This document shows, one piece after another, positions 25,244-33,100 of a DNA stretch of 64,000 nt. The notes under the pieces were generated by a model. The model ran no database searches and had not been told where the DNA came from. It worked only from the letters and a program-made list of their open reading frames with translations. The stretch comes from Allohahella sp002354735 (GTDB lineage: Bacteria; Pseudomonadota; Gammaproteobacteria; Pseudomonadales; Oleiphilaceae), in assembly GCF_047946665.1 (NCBI RefSeq), contig NZ_CP172312.1:1488001-1552000 (forward strand), written 5' to 3'. The translations under genes were made by a program, and so were the position numbers. How positions within the stretch are numbered: the first letter of the stretch is position 1; each line of letters starts with the position of its first letter.

Positions 25244-27835
25244 ATGGATCGCACCGCTAACACCGAGAGGGAGCACCTCCAGGCTCATCCGCGCTTCAGC
25301 CTCGTCAGAGCGCATCCGGCGCTGTTCCGGCTGTTGTCGGAGCATGAGCGCCTGATCGTTCATTCGCCCCAGGGCAGCGGTAAGCGCCGCGGTGTCTTGC
25401 AGTGGTTAGCAACCCGCAACCTGCCGTATCGATACTTCAAGTGGCGTCGAGACGGAAGCGCCCGGAAGATGAGCGCCGAGCTGCTTGAGAAGCTGCCCTC
25501 AGCCCCTGCGAAAGTCCTCGAGGCGACCAGGGCGTCGTGCGCACCCAGGTCTTCAGCAGCACTCATTCTCGATCTGGGACCGCTCGGTTTCGACATGCTG
25601 GTCTGGAGTGAGGTAGCAGCGCTCTGCCGTGACGCTGATGCCGATCAGCGGATCATTGTGCTTACAGCCTTTTATCCGGAAGCGGCTCGCCTTGAGTCCC
25701 GCTGTGCGTCCGGTTTCATGCGTGAATTTGCCTATTACTTCGCGTTCAACGACCTCGCCATGACCCCTGCGGAAGTCTGCGTACTGCACGAACTCCTGCC
25801 CGCCGACTGTCGGGCCCAGCACACCAGCGAACAGTTGTTCACCTTGACGAAAGGCTGGCCAGGGCTGGTATCCGATTTACTCGTCAGGTCCAGTGAGCGT
25901 TTGCTTACGCCGGTTTCGCATGGTGAAGAACACCTGCGGACGACGGTATCCGATTGGCTGGCACGAAATGGCATGCGCTTCGAGATCGGAGAGCAAGAGC
26001 TCATGTGGCTGCTGCTGTGGCTCGGCCCCTTGCCTCACGCACTGTTCACTGATGAGGAGGGCCTGAAGGACTTCGATCAGGCCCTGCAAAATCTGCAGGT
26101 CTCTGGACTGCTTGCGCGTCGCCTCACGAAGGAGCAGACGCTGCAGCTCAACAGCAAGCCGCTCGTGGAGCTTGTTCTGTCGACGTACGCTGTGACGCTG
26201 CCCAAAGCAACACTGACCCGGTGCAGGGGCTGGCTGGAGCGCAAGGGCTTCCAGTCCATGGCGATCGAGGCCTGCCTCCGGCTGGAAGACTGGTCAAAAC
26301 TGGAAACACTTTTGCTGGCAAACGCCGACGAACTCACTGCCCGCCTCCACGTCTACGACTTGCGACGCTGGATCAACCTCCTGGACGAAGCCTGTGAAAT
26401 TCGGCACCCCATCCTACTGATTTGCGCCGTCCGCTGTGCCATCTATCAGGGCAGCGATCTAGAGATCATGCGTTATTTTCAGCGGGTTCTCGAACTGCTA
26501 CGGCACAGCAAGCCGGAAACCCTCGGCAAGTATATGAGTGAGGAACGCCTGGGTCGTTTCATCGCCGAAATCCAGCTCTACTCAGAATTGACCCAGCAGG
26601 GTGTGATGACCTGTCAGGAGTGGGTGCAAGGCACTTCGAGATGTGCGCCGACCAATCCTGTAGTGCTGCTTCAGGAAGCCTTCAGTCTCGCCCAGGCCGG
26701 CGACATGGCGAAACTTTTTCCTGTCGTGGCCACCGGACTGGCACAAACCGAGGCCATGATGTCCTGGGCCTTGCACCTTACGTTCTCGATATTCAATTTC
26801 TGGATGCTGATACTGTCATGTCGGCGAAGGCAGGCGGAGCAGAGTCTTCAGGCCCTGAGAGGCCGGCTTGTCGATAACGGTGTCTCGCTGGCCAGTGCCT
26901 ATGATTGGCTGGATATGCTCGAACTCCTGCTGGACAGGATGGCAGGTAAGCTGCAGCCGCTCGGCAAGCGCGCCGAGTTATTTCAGGGGCAGCCGCGAAT
27001 CGCGCAGGATATCCTCAAGAACAATCTGCTCGTAACCTTACGTGCTGACCTTCTCCTTCTGCGCGGCGACATCTATTCGGCACGACAGGTCATTCATGAG
27101 CTTGCGTCGCTGCAGTCAAGCGCTACCTCGCGCTCCTACTGGTTTGCATCCGCCGCCACCATGAACGATGCGCTACAGATCATGACAGGCAGCGAAACGC
27201 ATGATCTGATTCGCCTCCCGCCGACCGAAGGCATCGAACTCGACGGATGCTCGCTGCAGGAGCAGACCGCTCTACTCTGGCGCATCAAGATGCGCCTGCA
27301 TCAACTGCCTGCGGAAACCCTGTTCCCGCTACTGGACAGGGTACAGGGCCACCTGATGCGGACCGGTCAATGGCTGAGAACGCTGGAGGTGGACGTGCTG
27401 CGGGCGGTCTGCCTCTATCGTAGCCGGCGCGAGGAACAGGCCCTCAGCCTGTTCATGCGCGTGGCTGGCCAGCTCGAGACAGAATCTCTCCTTGGCGTTC
27501 TGGCAGACCCCTTCCTGCTCTGGCGGATCTTTCCGGAGGAAGCCCTGGAGCCAACACTGCGCCACAGCTTGTCGCAGCTACTGGACCAGATTGCTGGCCG
27601 GGCCAGCGCAACGATAGCCCCAACCCCCCAGACCGGGTTAGCAGAAGCGCTGACGACCCGGGAAACGCAAGTGCTTATTCTCTTATCGAGAGGTCTCAAG
27701 AACCAGGGCATTGCAGATGAACTGAAACTATCGGTGACCACGGTGCGGACGCACGTCCAGCACATTTACCGCAAGCTGAAAGTGAGCAACCGCGCCGCCG
27801 CCACGGCCTGCGCCTGCCGAATGCAGCTGGTCTGA
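25244..27835 (+). CDS. Large MalT/LAL-like LuxR-family regulator with degenerate ATP site
   Basis: An 863-residue regulator. The N-terminal part resembles the STAND ATPase of MalT-like proteins, but the P-loop reads SPQGSGKRR and the Walker B region LILDLGPLG, so the usual Thr/Ser after Lys and the acidic pair are missing. The middle is helical with TPR-like character. The C-terminal 60 residues are a clear LuxR helix-turn-helix (LTTRETQVLILLSRGLKNQG). ATG 25244 is chosen because upstream codons are low-complexity intergenic DNA; the ribosome-binding site is weak. It is divergent from the alpha-dioxygenase gene, its likeliest target, across 268 bases with two palindromes. Confidence 0.85.
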   Translation: MDRTANTEREHLQAHPRFSLVRAHPALFRLLSEHERLIVHSPQGSGKRRGVLQWLATRNLPYRYFKWRRDGSARKMSAELLEKLPSAPAKVLEATRASCAPRSSAALILDLGPLGFDMLVWSEVAALCRDADADQRIIVLTAFYPEAARLESRCASGFMREFAYYFAFNDLAMTPAEVCVLHELLPADCRAQHTSEQLFTLTKGWPGLVSDLLVRSSERLLTPVSHGEEHLRTTVSDWLARNGMRFEIGEQELMWLLLWLGPLPHALFTDEEGLKDFDQALQNLQVSGLLARRLTKEQTLQLNSKPLVELVLSTYAVTLPKATLTRCRGWLERKGFQSMAIEACLRLEDWSKLETLLLANADELTARLHVYDLRRWINLLDEACEIRHPILLICAVRCAIYQGSDLEIMRYFQRVLELLRHSKPETLGKYMSEERLGRFIAEIQLYSELTQQGVMTCQEWVQGTSRCAPTNPVVLLQEAFSLAQAGDMAKLFPVVATGLAQTEAMMSWALHLTFSIFNFWMLILSCRRRQAEQSLQALRGRLVDNGVSLASAYDWLDMLELLLDRMAGKLQPLGKRAELFQGQPRIAQDILKNNLLVTLRADLLLLRGDIYSARQVIHELASLQSSATSRSYWFASAATMNDALQIMTGSETHDLIRLPPTEGIELDGCSLQEQTALLWRIKMRLHQLPAETLFPLLDRVQGHLMRTGQWLRTLEVDVLRAVCLYRSRREEQALSLFMRVAGQLETESLLGVLADPFLLWRIFPEEALEPTLRHSLSQLLDQIAGRASATIAPTPQTGLAEALTTRETQVLILLSRGLKNQGIADELKLSVTTVRTHVQHIYRKLKVSNRAAATACACRMQLV

Positions 27836-27852
27836 GCGCTTGTGACCTTGGG

Positions 27853-28224
27853 CTACTTCTTTTTCTCCAGCGCTTCCTTGAGGCCAGCGAAAGGGTTGAA
27901 GGTCGCTGCTTCGCGCTTGTTTTCTCCACCACCGCCGTAGCGGACAAAGGCTTCGAATTTGCTGTGCTCTTCATCATGACAATAGAGACAGAGCAGCTCC
28001 CAATTACTGCCATCTGACGGATTGTCATCATGATTATGGTTGACATGATGCACGGTCAGCTCACGTAGGTTCTTGCCCGAAAATTCACGGGCGCAACGCC
28101 CACAGACCCACGGGTAAAGCTTGAGTGCCTGCTCCCGATAGCCTTTCTCGCGCTGGGCAATGTACCTGCGCTGCTCTTCAAGCACCTGGTCGGTCTTGCT
28201 TCTGTTCGTTGTATTGCTGGCCAT
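27853..28224 (-). CDS. HNH nuclease family protein, YajD-like
   Basis: A 123-residue protein with two CxxC-type zinc knuckles (CGRCAREF near residue 41, CLYCHDEEH near 83) framing the HNH core HHVNHNHDD near 59. This matches YajD, a conserved single-domain HNH protein of unknown cellular role. The tail is Lys-rich. It is convergent with the LuxR-type regulator, 17 bases apart, with no visible terminator between. No phage or restriction genes lie nearby, so it should not be read as a mobile-element nuclease. Confidence 0.85.
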   Translation of the reverse strand: MASNTTNRSKTDQVLEEQRRYIAQREKGYREQALKLYPWVCGRCAREFSGKNLRELTVHHVNHNHDDNPSDGSNWELLCLYCHDEEHSKFEAFVRYGGGGENKREAATFNPFAGLKEALEKKK

Positions 28225-28341
28225 GACTCACCTGTGATCATGCTTGGACGACAACTTCATTCTAGCACCGAAGAGTCATTTGCCGCCGTGAATCCGTACT
28301 TGAAGATAAGGTTGAATGAAACAACTAGGCAGGAGTCTATT

Positions 28342-28608
28342 ATGGCTGGGGGTTGGGCCCGGGACGGGGCCGTACAGGATCAGATTGACGCAAGCGTCGA
28401 AGACGCTGTTCAGCAGGCGCGCAGCAGACTTACACAAGGTGACAGCCTGATACGCTGTGAGGACTGCGACGAGCCGATCGCTGAGGCACGTCGGCGGGCG
28501 CTGCCTGGTGTGCGGCGATGCATTGCCTGCCAGACTGCGGCAGACCAGGACAACGCAGCGAGCAGCAGCTTCAACCGTCGTGGCAGCAAGGACAGTCAGC
28601 TACGATAG
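28342..28608 (+). CDS. DksA/TraR-type zinc-finger protein (YbiI-like)
   Basis: An 88-residue protein with a C4 zinc finger (CEDCDEP and CIACQ, about 17 residues apart) after a short helical N-terminus (QDQIDASVEDAVQQAR). This is the small YbiI-type branch of the DksA family; the long coiled coil that DksA inserts into RNA polymerase is absent. ATG 28342 is supported by AGGAG seven bases upstream. An open frame to 28234 adds 36 unlikely codons. It is convergent with bluB, 29 bases apart. Confidence 0.87.
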   Translation: MAGGWARDGAVQDQIDASVEDAVQQARSRLTQGDSLIRCEDCDEPIAEARRRALPGVRRCIACQTAADQDNAASSSFNRRGSKDSQLR

Positions 28609-28637
28609 GCTGGCGCATGATAGACGTTTGCTGCCTC

Positions 28638-29354
28638 TCAGGTATCAACGCGGATATCCGCCAGTGCTCTACACAGGCTCTGGTCCTGCAGACGCTCCCC
28701 CCAGGTGCTGCCATGCACCAGCGCCTCGAGCGGCAGACGGCTCCGCCAGCCGGCCGCCTGAAGCTCAGGCTGGTCGAGAAACTCGCTCACGTAGCCAATA
28801 CAGAGATAGGCCAGTGGATAGACCTCTGGGGGTAGTCTCAGCGTTTGGCTGAGTTGCGCCTGATTCAGAATGCTCACCCAGCCAACGCCAATTCCCTCAG
28901 CCCGTGCTGCCAACCAGAGATTCTGAACGGCAAGACAGGTACTGAACAGATCTGTTTCCACTATGGAATTGCGGCCCAGCACGTGGGTACCGCCACGACT
29001 GCGATTGCAGGTAATGCAAATATTGAGCGGACTTTCGAGTATGCCCTGCAGTTTCAGGCTGCGGTAGTTGGCCCCCTGCTCGCCGGTGTAGTTGTTTGCA
29101 GCCTTCTCATTCTCGCTGTCGAAGATGGCCAGCACGTCCTTGCGGATAGACACGCTATCGATGACGAGGAAATCCCAAGGCTGCATGAACCCGACGGATG
29201 GCGCATGATGGGCAGCTTGCAGCAGGCGCGCCAGCACGTTTGCCGGTATGGGGTCTGGTCGAAACTGTGAGCGCACATCGCGTCGCTCATGTATGGCGCG
29301 GTAGAGCCCTCGTACCTCAGCCTCGCTAAAAGGCTCGTTCACATTTTGCGTCAT
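28638..29354 (-). CDS. bluB: 5,6-dimethylbenzimidazole synthase BluB
   Basis: A 238-residue flavin-dependent enzyme of the nitroreductase fold that destroys reduced FMN with O2 to make DMB, the lower ligand of B12. Landmarks are ERRDVRSQFRPDPIP near residue 23, the BluB-typical APSVGFMQPWDF near 51, and GVGWVSILNQ near 156. It is the last gene of the btuB-led run, coupled to the DUF2149 gene by ATGA overlap. With the oxygen-dependent ring pathway it points to de novo adenosylcobalamin synthesis in air. Confidence 0.95.
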   Translation of the reverse strand: MTQNVNEPFSEAEVRGLYRAIHERRDVRSQFRPDPIPANVLARLLQAAHHAPSVGFMQPWDFLVIDSVSIRKDVLAIFDSENEKAANNYTGEQGANYRSLKLQGILESPLNICITCNRSRGGTHVLGRNSIVETDLFSTCLAVQNLWLAARAEGIGVGWVSILNQAQLSQTLRLPPEVYPLAYLCIGYVSEFLDQPELQAAGWRSRLPLEALVHGSTWGERLQDQSLCRALADIRVDT

Positions 29355-29662
29355 GGTTTTTTGGTCTCCTCGCCGACGAGTATGAGCTTACCGCTACGCG
29401 GGTCACGGTAGACACGGCCCATCGGCTCGAAACCCTGTCCCGCCTCGCCTATACCCTCAGGCAGATCCGGCAGCTCACGCCCCTGCTCCACGATTTGCGA
29501 ACGCTGTTGCAAGTGCGTCTGAAGTTGCTCGCTGCTGGCAAAAAGCGCTGCAATGAGGCCGCAGGCGAATACGAGCATGATGTCGACGAGATTGGCCAGC
29601 GGCCCGAGAGGTTCCTCACTTTCACCATCGAAGCGACTACGCAGGAGATCGCGTCTTTTCAT
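29351..29662 (-). CDS. DUF2149 protein, ExbD/MotB-like partner of the channel protein
   Basis: A 103-residue single-pass membrane protein. After a basic and acidic N-terminus (MKRRDLLRSRF), one membrane segment at about residues 24-42 begins with Asp in the pattern PLANLVDIMLVF. This resembles the ExbD/TolR/MotB segment, whose Asp carries protons. The rest is periplasmic by the positive-inside rule. I recognise the family as DUF2149, known beside CobN-like genes. ATG 29662 is used because it overlaps the channel gene stop; a frame to 29704 is antisense-like extension. The role is inferred: stator-like subunit of a proton-driven complex with the ExbB-like and CobN-like neighbours. Confidence 0.75.
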   Translation of the reverse strand: MKRRDLLRSRFDGESEEPLGPLANLVDIMLVFACGLIAALFASSEQLQTHLQQRSQIVEQGRELPDLPEGIGEAGQGFEPMGRVYRDPRSGKLILVGEETKKP

Positions 29663-30105
29663 TGTGCTGCAGATTCCAGCGCATCCAGCACCTGGTCGTA
29701 CCAACGCCGCCGAAGCCTTGCCAGAATAAATCCGATAATGCCGATGAGGAGGCCCATGACGGTCGTATCGAAAGCAACCGTGACGGCTTCAGCAAGCACC
29801 TCCAGTTCGCCACGACCGAGTGCAGCGAGCCCCGGCCCCAACGGAATGAGGGTGCCCATTAGGCCGAGCATGGGACCCACTCTCGCCAGCAGGTCTGCGC
29901 GCTCGATGCGTCGCCGCCCCAACTCCGCAGCGGCTTCAATGCTGCCACTTCGCTTTATCCTCGGTAAGGCCCACCAGCGCTCCGCGAGGCTGATACCGGC
30001 CTCCCAAATGGCAGCAGCGACTGCGATGATCAATAACAGCAATACCGGCGCCAGCAGCAGGCCCACGAATTCGTGAGTCAGGTGGCTCAGGACGTCAATG
30101 CTCAT
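29659..30105 (-). CDS. MotA/TolQ/ExbB-family proton channel protein
   Basis: A 148-residue inner-membrane protein with three membrane segments (about 13-33, 75-95, 113-135). The family signature is clear: ARVGPMLGLMGTLIPLGPGL followed by VAFDTTVMGLLIG, matching the GLxGT and A-TTxxGL blocks of ExbB/TolQ. There is no flagellar or Ton gene nearby. It overlaps the CobN-like gene by 11 bases and the DUF2149 gene by 4, with GGAG before ATG 30105, so the three are co-translated. It probably forms the channel that couples the proton gradient to work on the CobN-like protein. Confidence 0.87.
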   Translation of the reverse strand: MSIDVLSHLTHEFVGLLLAPVLLLLIIAVAAAIWEAGISLAERWWALPRIKRSGSIEAAAELGRRRIERADLLARVGPMLGLMGTLIPLGPGLAALGRGELEVLAEAVTVAFDTTVMGLLIGIIGFILARLRRRWYDQVLDALESAAQ

Positions 30106-33100
30106 CAATTCTCCGGATTTTCTTATCGTTGAGTTGAGTGGCGTGGCCACGGGCACCATGTAGAAGACCACCCAGAAGTAGCAGTAACAACATCGCTGCT
30201 GTCAGCCATAGCAGCTGATTGTCACCTACGGGTTCGTTCGCTGGGGGTTCGGCCGCGGGCGCTTCTTCAGATTTTTCCGGCTTTTGAGGCGTCTGTTCCG
30301 TCGCCTGAATTTCGGTGATGCTCACCGGCTGCTGCAAGGCCTCCGGCTCAGGCTGCCGAGCGGCCTCTCTCGCCTGCTGAAACGCCTCCCGCAGGGGCTC
30401 ATCCAGACGGGGCTCAATCCAGCTGAGCATCGGGTGGCCAGGCCGCGTATGACCGCTACCGGGTAGACCGTTCTCGACCACATGTGTAGCGAACTGCTCG
30501 GCCAGCTCATCGAGCGTTGTATCGTCCGCCTTCCAGAAACCTTTGTGAGCGGCGACCAGGAGGATGGCTTCCATATTGGCTTTGACGTGGACGTTGGAGC
30601 CCTGCTCAAGAAATTCATCAAGGCCCAGACTGTGTTTATCATCGAGATAGACGCTTTTCACCTCGTCCCAGACCCAGCTCTTGATAATGTCGGGGTTCGT
30701 CACCTGCCAGCCCCAGAGATACTCGAGGAACTCACTACCCATCGTTCGTGCCCCGGCGTAATCGTGGTTCATGAGTGGCTGTATCCAGGCGGGATTGAGG
30801 TAGCGGCCCCTGAGCTCCTGTTTGAGCGCGACATCTAAACGTTCGATACTGGCGTTGTCGGCCCTTGCATGCTCAATCACCCTACCTTCCGGCACCTGGC
30901 CGCTAACCGTCTCCACGGCAAGGCTCAGCCCACCGAGATAATCAAAGGCGTCGTTGTTGTCCAGCAGGCCGTAAAGATTGCTCGCCCGCCCAAGGTAGGT
31001 CTGTTGCACCGCCTGCAGCCCCTGCTTGAAGCTGGCATGCGCCGCAGTGCCGTTGTGACCGACCCCATAGGCATGCCCCATGCGCTGCAGGTAAGCGGCC
31101 GCGACTTCGCTACGATCCTCCCAGGCACCTGAGCGTTCGACGAGACGGTTCACGCCTGCGCCGTAGGCGCCCGGTGCATCGCCGAATATTCGCAGGCTCG
31201 CCAGACGACCCGACTGCTGCGGCTCAAGGGCATCATTCAGCGAGGCTCGGGTCTCAGCGACCCAGTTGGCGGCAACCTCGTTGGCGTCAAGGCGCTCGTT
31301 TCCAGGTCTGCGAAGTTCACCAAGTGGCTCGAGCGCGCCCTTCAGCGCCTCGGCAAGCTCCGGGTGCTCTGCCTGAATCGTCAGGCTGGCGCCGTCCAGA
31401 GCAAGCAGGACCGAACGATCGAGCCAGATCAGCAGATTCGGATACAGGTCGCGAAACAGTCCGGAGGTGGTAAAGAGTACGTCCTGGCGTTGTGCAGGAA
31501 TGGGCTTCCCTTCTGACGATTCACGCTCGGTGAGCGGCAAACGCTCCAGCTCCGAGATGATGCCCCGGCTATTCCAGACTGGCCTGACACCGAGCAGGCT
31601 CATACCGAAGGCGACCATGGCGCCCTCATCCCGGACAGTATCAGAGGCCCATAGCACCACGGCGGAACGACCCTCGTCGCCAGCGCCTTTGGTCCGTGCC
31701 TTGTCTGCCAGCTCCTGGCCAAGATCGTAAGCCAGTTGAGTTGGCAGGACGCTGCCATCGAGCGCATGAAAGTTTCGACCGGTCGGCAGGGCATCTGGCG
31801 AACGTATAGGGTCGTTGCCCTTCCCTGGCCGCACGAACTTGCCCTCGAGCGCTGACAGGAGTGCTGAATGCTCGGCGCCGGGTGAAATGGTCAGTGCTTT
31901 ACGGGCGGTTTCGTCGCCCATCGATTCAAGCATCATGTCGACGGCCTCTGTCGCCCAGTCACGACCGAAGACATGCAGCCCATGCGGCATGAAGGCTTCC
32001 TGCAGATCCGTCAGGTAATGGCCGATCTCATGCACCAGCATCGCTTCGTCGACGTTCTCGTAGGTCAGACCATCTATGCCATGCTCTTCGGCAATCGTGC
32101 CGATCAGCTCATCCTGGAGCTCCAGCGCCTCCACCGTCTCACGGATCTTCAGCATGGCTCGCCCGGCAAGCGTGGCGCTGCTGCCGGCACTCGCTGACTC
32201 CCAGGTTTCCACCAGCTGGCGCAGCTCTAGCAACTCGTCGTAGAGTGGGGTCGTCTTCAACGGTGGCGTAAGATGATCGATCATGACCGCAAGACCCCGA
32301 CGCTTGGCCTGGATACCCTCGCCTACACCATCGACGATGTAGGGATAGATCCCTGGAACATGCCCCGCTACCAGCAAGGGATAGTCATCAGCGCCCATCG
32401 CAGCGCGGCGGCGTGGCAGGAATTCATAGGTCGAATGCCGGCCAAGGTGAACGATGGCATCAGCCTTGAACTGCTCGCGAAGCCAATGATAGAACGCCAG
32501 GTACTGATGCGTGGGCGGAATAGTTGTGTTGGCGTGCAGCAGCTCCTCGTTGAGCTCCCAGCCACGCGGTGGTTGCGGGCCTATGAAGATCTTGCCGAAG
32601 CGTAGCCCCGGGAACAGCATTCGGTTTTTGTAGGTCATGCTCCATCCAGGAGGCTCGCCCCAGCCCTTGATACCTTCGATACCTATCCGCGCCAGTGCGT
32701 CGACGATTGCCTCTGCGGCCCCCCAGTCCTTGGACTCACCTGTCAGCAGTGCTTCAATGAGCACTGCCAACTGATCCAGAAGGTCCAGTGCTCGTGGTCG
32801 CCCGGCGTGCTGGGTCCCTTCCAGCAGGTGGTGGATGTCGCCCAGCGTACGATCCATGAGCTGCCGGCCCAGTTCGATTTCGCCGAGACGCACCGCCTCC
32901 TTCAGCTGTGCCTGAAGGTAGCCCAGTGGCCCGAGCACAAGTTCATCCTGCACGGCAGGCGGTAGCGTGGCGAAATAGCTTTTGTACGCGTCTGTTCCAA
33001 GGCTTTCGACCTGCCCATAAAGTGCTTTCAGCGCCTGGCGGTCCTCGGGCAGGTTGATGCCGCGCTGCTGAATTTGCTCCAGCAGCGCGGCCGGAGAATC

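Noticed and set aside
27853..28224. Mobile-element or phage HNH endonuclease
   Set aside because: It matches the conserved YajD type and has no terminase, integrase or restriction neighbours.
28234..28341. N-terminal extension of the DksA/TraR-type protein
   Set aside because: The 36 codons have no family match, and a clear AGGAG site precedes ATG 28342.
29659..30105. Flagellar MotA
   Set aside because: It is too short for MotA, no flagellar gene is near, and overlaps tie it to the CobN-like and DUF2149 genes.
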